DNA from: Ilex aquifolium
Lineage: Eukaryota > Streptophyta > Magnoliopsida > Aquifoliales > Aquifoliaceae
DNA: 64,000 nucleotides
Assembly (NCBI GenBank): GCA_951799425.1
Contig: OX637391.1
Coordinates: forward strand, 15,479,551 to 15,543,550
Reading direction: 5' to 3'
A program made the position numbers and the translations under genes. This document shows positions 32,224 through 44,252 of this stretch, one piece after another (positions within the stretch are counted from its first letter, which is position 1; the number at the start of each line of letters is the position of its first letter). The notes below the pieces were generated by a model. That model ran no database searches, was not told where the DNA came from, and saw only the letters and a program-made list of their open reading frames with translations.

Positions 32224-32820
32224 TTGTTAACTACTTATTATGTGGAAATAGTTTGGAGAAACTTTTTATTACCATAACTCATGGTTTTAGTGAGCAAGTT
32301 AGATTATTTGGGTAGAATGTTTTTAATCGATCAAGGTTTTGATTATGCAGGTAGTCAGTTTATCTTTGATTTCTCTCGATTTTCCTTTGTGTGCATGTGT
32401 CTCAAGTGTTACTTCTGATTTCTCAAGTGTGTTACATCTGATTTAACTTTTCTTTTATCTTCTAATTTGGGTTCGTGCATTCTGTCAATGAAGCACACCC
32501 ACGATTGAGCAATGACTGGGGGCTGTGAAAATTAGATTACAATGCCAACGTGCGGTATGGCCATTAGTTACAATATTTCCTTATTATGGTCGTGTTTTTT
32601 TTTAAATACACGGGTTATGATTCGTAAGATTATAAAATGAGCACCACATCCAAAGTGTATAGATAGATAGACAATATTTACCCAATTTTGCAAGGTGGGC
32701 ATCTGATCATCGGCTAAGTGTGGCTCCGCCTTTTTTTAGGTGGGGAGAGAAAGAGAATGAGAATATTTACCAAGATACCTTTCCACCGATTGCTTCAACC
32801 TTTCTTTTTGTTTTTTTTTT

Positions 32821-33085
32821 GGAGAATTATATTTAGATTCTTTGAGGTTTATCATTTAATCACTTAAATCCACTGACATTTGCAATATTATATATAAACC
32901 CCTTGTAGTTTAGACACACGTAACACTTAGAGCAGCTCTTCAAAATAACTAGCTAAAATATATTTAAATATTACATTCTTTATTTTAGCTAGCCACTTTT
33001 ACAAATTCACTCTAATCTCACTCTCTATTTTATCTAACTACTTCACCCAACTTTCACTAACTTTCAATAATTTAAACGAAATACA

Positions 33086-33143
<58 letters not shown>

Positions 33144-34178
33144 GTAGATATATAATTTAGAGAGATCAAATGGCTCTCCACATTTGGAGAGTCATTTGGG
33201 TGAAATGGGAAATAGAGAGTGTGATAGAGAGTGAGTTGGAGAGTATTTTTTGTGTTTGGCTAGTTAAAATTACTAAAAGAGAGAAAATGGAGATTATTGT
33301 ATCATTTATCAGTATATCCGTTAGTAAATTACACTCAAACTCCCTGATATTTATAAACGTATAATACTTAGACTACACAGTTTAAAATGTTATACTTAAA
33401 TCAAATATACTTTAATCAAATATAGAATATCAAATATTATAAATTTACAGCCAAAATTCATATTTTATTGTATCATTTATTGAAATAAAATTAAAAATAA
33501 AAATTCAATTTTTCTTAAAAAATCGTAATTATTATATAAGTATACTATCGATTGGAATAAAACTACAAAATCAAACAAGAGGTCTAAGTCATCATAATAT
33601 AACATAAATTTACAACAAAAATTCAAGTTCTATTATGTCATTTATTGAAATAAAATCAAAAATAAAAATATATTTTTTTCATAAAAATCATAATTAATAT
33701 GTAATTATATTATCTACTGAAATAAAAATAAAAAATTAAATAAGGGATCAAACTATAATGAACACAATATCTTCTAGCTTTAATTAAAGTAATATGGTAG
33801 TTAAACGACCAAATTAAATTTCAATAGATGGTATAATTGTATACTAATTATGATTCTTTTAAGCAAAAATTTGATTTTGATTTTTGATTTTATTTCAATA
33901 AATATCATAATAGAATATGAATTTTGATTGTAAAATTTAAAATATTTGATATTCTATATTTGATTGGAGTATTTTTTATCTAAGTATAATATTTTAAATT
34001 TGAGGTGTCTATGTATTACATGCTTACAAACTTCAGGGGGTCTGAATATAATTTGCTAACGGATATACAAAGGGATATTAGAGGTAGGTGTTTAAGTGTT
34101 ACGCGCATATAAATTTTAGGAGGTTTGTGTATGAATGATTAAATGACAAATCTTAAGGGGTCTCAATGTAATTCTCTC
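32821..34178. mobile_element. Long-TIR element with nested insertion
   Basis: The left arm (gagaattatatttagattct, tcatttaatcacttaaatcc, cgtaacactta at 32930) and right arm (reverse complement gagaattacattgagacccc, tcatttaatcattcatacac, gcgtaacactta) are inverted over about 110 bp. T-rich flanks hide any target duplication. The interior holds a further block (about 32932-33320, gagcagctcttcaaaataac ... with a (TA)n(GA)n microsatellite at 33088-33137) and inner inverted arms near 33310-33420 and 33950-34080, so it is nested. Confidence 0.6.
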
Positions 34179-34299
34179 TTTTTTTGGCCGGAATTGCTTC
34201 ACCCATTCTAGAAGAACCTAATGGGACACAAATTATACTTTTTTTTTTTTTTTTTTTGGCGTTCCTCGTGATTTTGGAGTTCTGTAGTTTTATGGGTCT

Positions 34300-34790
34300 G
34301 ACGAGGCCCGATTTAGAATACGTCTAGACTTAGTTTGTGAGTTGAGTCTAAATTATCAAAAGGCTGGTTAAGCTCAGTTCATTGGTTCAGTCTAGTCCAA
34401 AAATCTAAGAGATCCAGAAGGATCAGAGCATGTAAAGAATAATTACCGAGATAACCACTACTCGAAGATTGAGACTATCTTTAGTTGTTTTTATCTTTAG
34501 CTATAACTATCCTCCCCGAAGGACTAGTAATCTATCACTCACACCACCACCTCAACTAAGCCTATGTAAGGGAGAGACCTCTACATCTCACACAGAGATA
34601 CCTCATCTCATATTGAGCATATTTTTGCTCATCTCTTTCTCCCACCTGCTACTTTATCAATAAAGTCTTTCGGCTACCGTTGCCGCCTTCAAAGTGGAGT
34701 AGGTCATCCTGACCGAACAACCCTATATTTGTGTTCCTTGTGTTGATCTCATCTTTATATTTACTGCATTTATTACCTATAGTAATTACT
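34300..34790 (+). mobile_element. LTR-like relic
   Basis: Reads like the R-U5 part of a plant LTR: gtaagggagagacctctaca, then tatcaataaagtctttcggc (with an AATAAA), then catcctgaccgaacaaccc. No PBS, internal domain or second LTR was found. Lineage undetermined. Confidence 0.3.
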
Positions 34791-34796
34791 CGACAG

Positions 34797-35334
34797 GTGG
34801 TGCATAAATCCACTTTTGTGCATCATCAAGGTTCACATCGATCTGATATAGTCGTGCAACCACAAGTTATTGATTTAACCCATTCGAGTAAAGTTTTAGA
34901 GATTCAAATCACCTTCAATACATATTTCACTCACTTCATTTGAATGCCTGATAGGTAATTTATTATTAATTGAAATCGAAAAAACATTATAATGGAGATG
35001 ATTTCCGTCAAGGTGTTAGATACAAAATCACTTGCATTCAGTAGAGAGAATGTTTATAATTCATTGCTCATAAATGAGCGCCATAGTAAATTAATTATCA
35101 AATTTCTCATGTTATGCAGGTACCCTTGTACATAATAGCTCAATAAATGGGGATCAATTCGTGCCAATTGGACTTTGGCTCCGTATTATGAAGTGATGCC
35201 TGAAGCTGGTTTTGTAAATGCATAAAACGAGTCCCTTGGTGAATATTTAGCTAAAGTTGCTGCATTCTCCTTCATCTTGATGTTCGGCATCTCTATTTAT
35301 TTTGCATTTGATGATAGCCAGGTAATTAACTTAT
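34797..35334 (+). pseudogene. Exons of an unidentified decayed gene
   Basis: Exon-like block 1 (about 34797-34955) lies between ctcgacag and ggtaatt and reads HKSTFVHHQGSHRSDIVVQP and onward. Block 2 (35120-35331) lies between ttatgcag and caggtaatt. It encodes TLVHNSSINGDQFVP, a 1-bp loss, then NWTLAPYYEVMPEAGFVNA, a TAA, then NESLGEYLAKVAAFSFILMF and GISIYFAFDDSQ. Splice sites are well placed and the peptide is complex and partly membrane-like. I do not recognise the family. A further exon-like piece with a 3'-UTR-like tail may lie at 36950-37260. Confidence 0.4.
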
Positions 35335-35431
35335 TTTAAGATGGAATCGATAATCCCTCTCCTTTCATGTGTTCTAATGCAAAAATTTAGATCCTATTAT
35401 GATATTTCTGTTATTTATTTTCGGTGCATAA

Positions 35432-36360
35432 GAGCATTTCCAATCATGACTCAAATTTAGACTCAAATTTGAGTCTAAATTTGAGTAAAAAGCTTGATTT
35501 GGTATAGAGTACTCCAATGAACAAACTCAAATATCTACTCAAATATTTTAAAAAATTCCCTTATTATCTCAAAACTCATTTTTTTTTGACATTCAAATCA
35601 TAATATTTGATAAAATAAATGAAACTTTCATCTCTCCACAAATGGATAATTCAAAAAAAAATAAAAAATGAATATGTATACAACACTACATGAAAATAAA
35701 GAAACAACCCCAGAATTCTAAGATTATTTTAATCCCTTATCATTTTTTTATAAATCCAGATAAAGAAAAAATAATAGTTAATATGGGCATGGTCTGAAGA
35801 ACACAAAAACATACTTTTTTTTTTTAACAAAAATGGAAGATTGAAGAAATAAAATGACAAATTTTCAAAATTTGTAGGTACCGAATGCTTAAATTTTCAG
35901 GAAGAATCGGTGGTCTGAAATTATACTACCGATAGTATTTAACTCGAAAACAATCAAAGAAAAATTTGATGGATAGACTTAGGGTTTATATAGTATGAAA
36001 GATGGGTGAGATTAGAGTTTTGAAAATACAAGAAACTAAGAAGATGAAAGATGAAAAGCAAAAAACTTACCTACAGGCCTTCAAATGATTTGTGAAAGTT
36101 TCGGTGGTGGTCGGTGATGGAAACAGAGTAGTAAAGAAGAGGTAGAGAACAAGTAATCAAAGAAGTCTTTTAGTTTTGGATAAGTTAAAAAGTTACCACT
36201 AGAAATTTGGTATAGAATTTGAATCTGCTTCAATTTGAGTCCAGAATAAGTTTTGTCTTGATTTGGTATAGGTTTGAGTCCAAGGTTGGAAAAGTTTTTT
36301 AGGCCATTTTGACTCAAATTTAAATTTGAGGCTACATTTGAGTCAAGGTTGAAAATACTG
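35432..36360. mobile_element. Tourist/PIF-Harbinger-type MITE with TAA duplication
   Basis: Starts GAGCATTTCCAATCATGACT; the opposite strand at the right end reads CAGTATTTTCAACCTTGACT. TAA flanks both ends (35429-35431 and 36361-36363). Subterminal actcaaatttgagt palindromes occur on both sides. No transposase. Confidence 0.7.
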
Positions 36361-36363
36361 TAA

Positions 36364-37944
36364 GAAGGTACAGATAAGTGGGACCCTACTTGGAATGATC
36401 ATAATTTTCCATATATTTCTGATTTGATATGTTTCTCCCCTAACATTTGTATCTTTCGTCGATCTCGAATGGTCTTTTTTTTGGATAAACTTGAAATAAT
36501 ATTTTAAATAATATCATCTCAAATGGCTCTTTCTAAGTATTTTATTATTTTCAAGTATATACTATTACTAGGTAACATTTGTTTTACATTTTTGTTTTTT
36601 CGTTTTTTTTTTTGTCAAGGGTTTGCTCACTTCCTTTAATTTTAATCGGATATTTAATGGTACACATATGCAGATTGTATTATCTCAAAATTTATATTCA
36701 TCTAGATCACTTTGCTAAAATACTAATCAATTTCATTACAACATCAATGACATTTTTAGCTTCCGAAAACAATAATAATAATAATCAAACATTTTTTTTT
36801 TTATCTTTTTGAAACAATTGTTTTTTAACTCAAAAAAAAAAAACTATTTTGAGACACATTATTGAGCAATGCTATTTAGAATATGCCGATTGTCGCTTGG
36901 CTGCTCCTTAATACATAACATCCCATTGTCAACATTTGCAGAAATTGATTGCTTCCGGAGTTTGGCTAAAAGCCGATCATTTTCTCATAAGCCTATTGAG
37001 AAGTTGTAATCCAAATTTATGTTCAGCTTATGTCTAGCTATTACTCATTACTTTTAAAGAGGTAAATTTTATTTTGTTGAGGTAAATTTTACGACACTCT
37101 TTTTAATTTTAATCTTGAGCATTGAAGCTTGTGATTTTGTCATCTTGGGTTGATGCAATTGCTTTACAATTCATGTCCTTTGTGGATGATTTTATAATTT
37201 TATTTGGTGCTTCTCTCGTCGTTCTTCTTTCCCTTGCTTTGGAAACGCTGTTCTAAATTGTAATAGACTGGAATAATGATTCACTGATTAACTGTACATT
37301 AGTGAAGACATTTGCTAAAAGAAAAGGATGACTTTATATTGTTCGATTTCAATATTTGCTAATTAGTTATTTGAGAAAAGCTCTACCAAATAATATGTTT
37401 TTACGAAAGAATGAAATTGCACAAGGTTTAAAAAGGTAGATATGGCGAAACTGGTAGATGCTAAGCACTTAATTGTATATATTATTGGTAAGAGAACCTA
37501 TTAATTAGTAGTCCCTTTAAAATTCGAATATTAAAAATGGATTTTAAATAAAAAGGATAATCGCAAGGAGTCGGTGGAAGCTGATAGAAGAAAAGTAGTT
37601 GATTGCAATTTTCATGCTTTTAGATTTGAAAGGAGCAACCAAATAAAAAGAATTCTTATACTCTTACGAAGAGATAATTAGTAATTTATTTATAAAGAAA
37701 TGAAGGGTAATATTGACACTTTATTAGTGGAGGCAATTGAGTGTAATTAAAGAGGGAGTTATGGGTAAATTTTGAAAGAAATTATGAATATATTAGTACG
37801 GACACAAAACCTCACCCTCTTCTTTGATTAATAACTAGGCGCCATGCACACACAATCACCCTAGCGATAAAAGATTAGGTACTTCAATAGGATTGATTGG
37901 ATGGTTATTTGGGAAGAAATAAAAAGTAGGGTCATTGGGAGGCC
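36364..37944. other. Intergenic, no clear gene
   Basis: A possible acceptor (cattgtcaacatttgcag) near 36942 and a 3'-UTR-like stretch to about 37260 may belong to the decayed gene at 34797. The rest is A+T-rich and without signal. Confidence 0.35.
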
Positions 37945-38148
37945 GGTACCTTTCCCAAAACTTATTAGGACAAAAGTCCACTTTTTAAAATAATTGGGAT
38001 AGAAGTACATGTGCTAAAAAAAAGTCATAAAAGCCCTTTTACCCCTACCATAAATAGTGCATACATAATTGAATGTGAGACTTTCAAGATTAGAATGTGA
38101 GACTTTCAAGATTCCTTTTGATATTTGTGTATCATTTGAATTTTAAAA

Positions 38149-38246
<98 letters not shown>

Positions 38247-38818
38247 GAAAAAGAGAGACACGGTATAAATCGTCATGCAAACAGTGTCACCAAAGAGAGA
38301 CACGATATAAATTGTCATGCAAACAGTGTCACCAAAGAGAGACACGATATAATGACAATGGGGGTCCAATCAGTGGCATCATAACATTTTTTCGATTCCC
38401 TCTTTAGGTGCAACTCTTTGAGTGGACAAAATATATATTGTTATCATTTAGGTACAATCTACTGTCGTGTCTCTCTTTGGTGACACTGTTTGCATGACGA
38501 TTTATATTGTGTCTCTCTTTGGTGACACTGTTTACATGACGATTTATATATATATATATATATGAAATTTCAAAATTCAAATGATACACAAATATCAAAA
38601 TGAATCTTGAAAGTCTCACATTCTAATCTTGAAAGTCTCACATTCAATTAAGTATGCACTATTTATGGTAGGGGGTAATTATGGAATACAATTTAGAAAG
38701 AATTTGAAAATGTTTTAAAATGTGTACTTATTGACAACTATTTAATGAAAAAGAGGACTTAAAGGAGGATAAGTTTGGAGGTGGTACTTAAAGACAACTA
38801 AGTTTTGAAAAAGGTACC
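37945..38818. mobile_element. Fold-back element with long inverted arms, Mutator-like GGTACC ends
   Basis: Ends are GGTACCTTTCCCAAAACTTA (left) and, on the opposite strand at the right, GGTACCTTTTTCAAAACTTA. Inside, 38025-38150 and 38560-38690 are near-perfect inverted copies (accataaatagtgcatac, gaatgtgagactttcaagat repeated twice). The unit gagagacacgatataaat...gtcatgcaaacagtgtcacc occurs about 2.5 times at 38251-38352 and again inverted at 38460-38545. The two arms could fold into one long hairpin. The 38152-38242 (CA)n(TA)n run lies in the left arm. Confidence 0.75.
38152..38242. repeat. (CA)n(TA)n compound microsatellite
   Basis: About 15 CA units followed by about 30 TA units. A shorter TA run at 38548-38560 occupies the matching place in the opposite arm, so the left arm has expanded. 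Confidence 0.9.
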
Positions 38819-39116
38819 CCCATCCCATTATCTCTAAAAAGTAATATTGACATTTTAGAAGTGGAGGCAGTTGAATAGAGTTATAAAGGGAATTATGGAT
38901 AGTTATTTAGCAAAAACAAAAGGGTATTGTGGACATTTGAAGAGTGGACATAGACACTTTTTTCTCCCTTTGTTAAGAATACAGACAAGACTGATTGTAG
39001 TCCTAATTTTTTGGAAAGTGTTGAAGTCCTACTTTTTTGGTAATTTTTGAAGACCTAATTAATGTAAAAAAGTTTAGTAAAATATTAATGAACTTAATTA
39101 TGTTCCAATGCTCTTA

Positions 39117-42100
39117 TCTATACTACTCTAAAATGTCTACATATCTGAAAAACTTTTTTTTTCCACTTTTACCCTCCAAAAAAACAAGTATATCATTTTT
39201 ATCCTTCACAATTAATAGCACTAAAGCTAATTTATCACCTCCAACTCACTGCCTCCCAATTATGCAGCCGTTACAACACCCTTGTCTCTACCATTCGGTG
39301 AACAACGAGCAGCCACGCTCCCTCACATTCCATCTCTCTCTCTCACACACGTATTCATCACTTGGTGAAAAACAAAAAGCCACGCTCCCTTTCTTCTCCT
39401 TCCCCAATCCAATTACAATATGTGTTGTTCACATCATACAATCGAACCTTTCCACATTTGTGATACCGGCTGGAAGATCTAAATTTTTAGTTGCCAATTC
39501 ATTGCCATCAAAGATGATTTTGATCTAAAAACTCTCCAAGTAAGCCTTTGAACTTTTTTTCCCTTAGTTACATGGTATTATTAATACGTTCCAACTTGTA
39601 ACAATATAGATTAAAAGTGATATGATGTTGGCTGTCATAGTTTTGGTTTAGTGGAGGCATGGTTTCTGGCTTTGGTTATGCATAATGTTAATTACAATAT
39701 GTTGTTTATAGGTGTTGTTATCTGAAGTAAGGGAATGCGTGTCTTCATTAGGTGGTTTCAAATGTTATCTTTAAATCTGTAGAGCTAATTGTTATATAGA
39801 ATCTTGCTTCTCAGGGGTGATTAGAAGGAGCTGAAATTTAAAGAGTATAACTTCAGTGTCAAGGGTCAGCCTGTTGAAGGTGGTCATATCCATCCATTGC
39901 TCAAGGCAAGGTTTTTTTTTAATTATTCTTCAGTACCTTTTGTATTTTTTTTTTTTTTTTGGTGAACCTCAAACAACTCATGTATTGGTTACAAGTTGCA
40001 AAATTGCTTATGGAATCAAATTGGGCAAGAATTTATTTATTTTCTAGAAATAAACAGTAGATATGTTTAGTTTTAGTAAGATAAGATTTGTCACATGCTT
40101 CTATGTTTTTTTTAATGCAAGGTGTATGTCTACTGTTATGTACTATGAGACTATTGAGGGTTTATAACTATCATCCTTGAGCGATTCCAAATTATTATTA
40201 GGTGAGTCCTTAATCCCAACTTGCAGAACAAATAATCAAAGGAAAGACTCTGACCGAATATAGTCTACAGGTTTGCAAAGTGCATGCACTTTGAAATTTC
40301 ATAAAAGCATGTTTGAAAAATTCTGAAATTGATAGTATTATAGAATAAACCTTTACATGTAGTGGTGGGTTTATCTTCCCTATTTAGGCCAGATAGAAGA
40401 ACTATATGGGTTGTATAACTGCAATATGCAGTGATATAGTTCCAAAGGACTATTGATTGAACTAAGTTGTCAAGTCAAATGTATTTTAGGCACATCACAA
40501 AATTAATGACATACAATAGAAGACGAATTTGAAAATTTGTGGTCATTGCCTTCCTTTCTCTTAGACTAAGAACAAGGTTTTTTTTTTCATTCAAATTGTC
40601 AAATACATGAAAAACATTTTTTTTTTCACTTTTACCCTCCAACACTACAGTTATGTCATGCTTATCCTCCAGATTTAATGCTAACCTTACTTAATTTAGT
40701 CTTCATATTAATACCATTTCATTAATATTATATACACCCAGTTTTTTCATGCTCTTCGCTTTAATACACATCCAAATATTTCCCATTGCCTGTCTCTACC
40801 TCTCCCGGTCGTTATTCCACTAAACGTAGGACTCTCCATTTTATTGTTTCTCCAACTATCCTGCTCTCCCAAATTTCTCTGTTTCTCTTAATATAATTTG
40901 TCAACAAGTGTGAAGCTTGTGTCTCTGTCTTCTTTGAAAAAGTTTTCTTATCGTTGGTACATCAAGGATCAAAATGTTGTTCATTATTTGCTTTCTTCAT
41001 GTTGTGGATTTTGTTGTGATTTTTTGAATATGTGATACATCAATTGATTTTTAATTTGTTTCTATTTTCTACTCCTATTTTTTTCTGATTACTGGTTATG
41101 TAAGAGTCTAGAAGACTTTTCATTTCAGATTTACTCTTACCAATCTCAACCAAATCCATTGTCCAACAAAATTGCGTGTAGATTTTTTATTTTGTCCTAT
41201 ATGATATTTTATTTGTACTTTTTTCACTAATTTTTTTTTTTAGGTTATTTTTACAATTTTATGATTATCACCAATTAGCGGGGTGTTCAGTGAAACACTA
41301 CAAGAGAAATTCCTAATACAGTGAAGACATGAGTGGAAAATGGATGCAATACATCTTCAACATCAGCGATAGGATTAATTTAGTATTAGTATCACTATTC
41401 CCTCACCTTTTTTTTCTTGTACTCATTTTCTTCATAGAAAAAAAATAATAGTAAAATAAGAAATCAGTTAGAATTACAACTTACATATGTTTGTGCAAGC
41501 AATACGTTTGGAATTGAAGTGTGCTTTATCTATGATGACATTGAAAATAATGTATTTGATGTCAATTGAGTGATTTATTTTGCATAATTTCATTCTCTGA
41601 AATCCCCAAAAATGATTGCGATAAACTCATGGTGATAGAAATACTTATCATGGACATCAATTGGGGGGGGGGGGGGGGGGGGTGGAGGTAATTTGGAATA
41701 TTGAAAAATATTATGTGAATATCAGGAACATAAATTCTGAACAACTGAACGAGAATTCATAGAAATATAAATTTTGTCATTTCATCATATGGAAGCATTA
41801 TTTAGATGCAATTGGAAGTAGAAATTTTCAATGTCCATTGACTTGAAATTGGTTGGCCCACCTATTACCACGTAACTCATGGTTAAAGTAAAATAAAATT
41901 AGTTTAATTTGTACCGTGATAATTTAGTTTAAAGTTAAGTAGACATTATGGTTAAGCTCTGCAAATAGTATTCCATCAAGTTTGTTTTCCACGTTTAATT
42001 TTGTTTAATAGTCCTTTTGTAGTAGTCGATTTTCTTTGTTGAAAATTATCCAATCTGTTGCCTCTTTCTTGTATAGGAGCCAGACACTTTCTTACAATTA

Positions 42101-42357
42101 GGGAGTATTTGTTTGTGCAACAAGACTTAAACTAGGTCATGATGTTCTATTTTTTCAGTTATAATTAAGTCATAGACTTGTTCTTTGTATTTACTTAATC
42201 ATCCCAAAATCTTTCCTATTCTTAATTAATAAATAGTACAAAAATATGTCTACAAACTTGGTTGATTAAATAGATATAGAAAATCATATTAGAAAACAAT
42301 ATAAATAAAATTACAATTTAAAATTGTTCACGTGCGACGCACGTGTGCATCAACTAG
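39117..42357 (+). mobile_element. Non-autonomous Helitron carrying a host gene fragment
   Basis: The 5' end reads A|TCTATACTACTCTAAAATG, the usual TC start after an A. The 3' end has the hairpin cacgtgcgacgcacgtg (42329-42345), eight bases, then CTAG|T, the classic Helitron terminus inserted between A and T. There is no target duplication, as expected. No Rep/helicase ORF is present. A block near 40597-40680 repeats part of the 5' region (tgaaaaacattttttttttc, acttttaccctcc), so a second Helitron end or an internal duplication may be present. An exon of phenylalanyl-tRNA synthetase alpha lies at 39815-39910. A run of 20 G lies at 41663-41682. Confidence 0.8.
39815..39910 (+). pseudogene. Captured exon of phenylalanyl-tRNA synthetase alpha subunit (cytosolic)
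   Basis: The block is bounded by cttctcag (acceptor) and a GT donor at 39911. It reads GD, TAG, then KELKFKEYNFSVKGQPVEGG and HIHPLLKAR. The KEYNF...G-x-P-x-EGGHxHPLLKxR pattern is the conserved stretch before the catalytic core in eukaryotic PheRS alpha subunits. The TAG replaces the expected Trp. No other exon of the gene was found nearby, so this is a fragment taken up by the Helitron. Non-functional here; the intact gene should be elsewhere in the genome. Confidence 0.7.
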
Positions 42358-42972
42358 TATAATAAATAGTTGATTCATATGTGCTTTGCATGTGAATGGT
42401 TTTATACACTAAAACAAAGACGAAGTGAACCGTATTATGAATCTGATCATAGTATATTTGTTGTTGGGCACTTTTCTTAGTTGTTTGCAATCAAAACTTT
42501 AGAGGCATGTAAGAATCAATGGTTGCCTTAGAGCTGGCATGGCCTCATGTTGACTATTGACAGACGTTCAGATAGTAATTACGCATTCGAAACCGTCATC
42601 CTATGTATTGATACAAGTATTTCCCATTGCTCTAGGCTCATTACTCGTCCCAAAAAGCCTTAAAGCCCCCTTTACTCAAGAAACGAGTATTGCATGCCGA
42701 AAGGCATAAAAGGGTAAAAATGCAGGACGAAGAAAACGTAATATTTCTTGAACCTTTTGATTTCTTCACTGCATCCACCTTTAAATTTGCCTCATTTTAC
42801 TTTTTTGTACTGATAAACTCAACACCGCATAGTCTAGATCATGCTTAATTTTATGGGTTTTTCCACATCATTTATTCGTAGTGTGCCCATTATAACTAGA
42901 TTCACCTATTGCACATATAACAATATTACATTGATATGGTTCCTCGGAATAAGAAGTGAAAATAAGTAAGTT
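42358..42972. other. Intergenic, no gene seen
   Basis: No coding or repeat structure recognised. Confidence 0.4.
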
Positions 42973-43677
42973 TGTGTTGATGCTATACTTAGTTACGTAA
43001 GATTTTGATGGTAACAAACATTCTTGTATTAATAATAATATTCGTGTGAGTATGGTTGTAAAATATTGCGTAGATTTGATGAGAAAGCATGAATGGGTAA
43101 TGTGTTACATTAAATCCAAAGGGTTGAAGGAGAAAATGTGCATGAGTTAAATGCTCAATTGAATAAAATAAGATGCAAAAAAATGAAGAAAATGAGCATC
43201 GCTAAATTGGTTGATTGAAGATAAGAAAAATTGCATGGATCGAGCATGAGAAGCTTAAGCAATCTCGTCGGTTTGACCGTTATAAGTGGAGAACGTGAAG
43301 AGGTTAATGATCTTACTTACATGATCCTTATTCAAGTTAAGAAGATAATTATATTGTTTGAGAATAAGAGTTGAAGGATTTAGACGAATGGGTGAAACAA
43401 ATAAGGTAAAAAGAAATAATTTTTATATCGGTCAATTTGACAGTCTCATAATGTGGATATAATTTTTTACTCGATGTCAATTGACTTGATTCTTGTGGGT
43501 TTAAAAAGAAGATTATCATGGATACAAGTTTGTATGAAATAAAAATTTTCAAATTCGAATGTTCTTGAGGTGAAAAATGGCATGGAAGTTGAAGGTAATG
43601 CATAGATGTTGACAATCAAGAGATTCAAACCTATGCCCAATAATTTGGACATAACGTCTCACCACAATGTCCAAATT

Positions 43678-44252
43678 TAGGCCTGACAATCGTGTCAAGT
43701 GAAACGGTTTTGTGTCGGGTTGAACGGGTTTGTGTCAAAAAACCCTCCATCCATATCTCATTCGTTTATATAAACGAGTCCAACTATCACACCCATACAC
43801 GAATCATTTATTAGACGGGTTATCCGATACAACACGTGTGTCACCCGCTAAATAAGAAAATAGGTTAGAGTATTTTGAGTCCACACAAAAAAACATCAGT
43901 TTTCTACACATTACACCTGTTTGACCTGTTTACTATAACAATAAATCATGGCTTGAGCAAAAAAATAAAGACAAAAAAGAAACTTTAAATGACTACTAAA
44001 TTTGAATGAGTCTAAGAGATGGGAGGTGTGCGATAATGCAGAGGTTAAGAGACCTAACCTTTTTTAAAAAAATTTATAGTACTACTGTTAACGGGTTAAA
44101 CGGGTTGAAACGAGTTTATGGGTTAAACACAAAACCGGTTCATTTATTTCACGGATTTGCCGAGTTAACCCGTTAAGACTACACTCAAACCCGCTAAATC
44201 CGTGTCGGGTTCGTGTCGGTTTCACGAGTCGTGTCTAGAATTGTCAGGCCTA
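43678..44252. mobile_element. hAT-type MITE with 8-bp target duplication
   Basis: TIR TAGGCCTGACAAT at the left is matched by the inverse attgtcaggccta at the right. Flanks are TCCAAATT (43670-43677) and TCCAAATG (44253-44260), an 8-bp duplication with one mismatch. Subterminal cgtgtcgggtt/aacgggtt repeats match the family at 1769-4294. It lies inside the copia LTR. Confidence 0.85.

Noticed and set aside
38151..38369. Minus-strand frame rich in Tyr-Ile
   Set aside because: Translation of the (TA)n(CA)n microsatellite.
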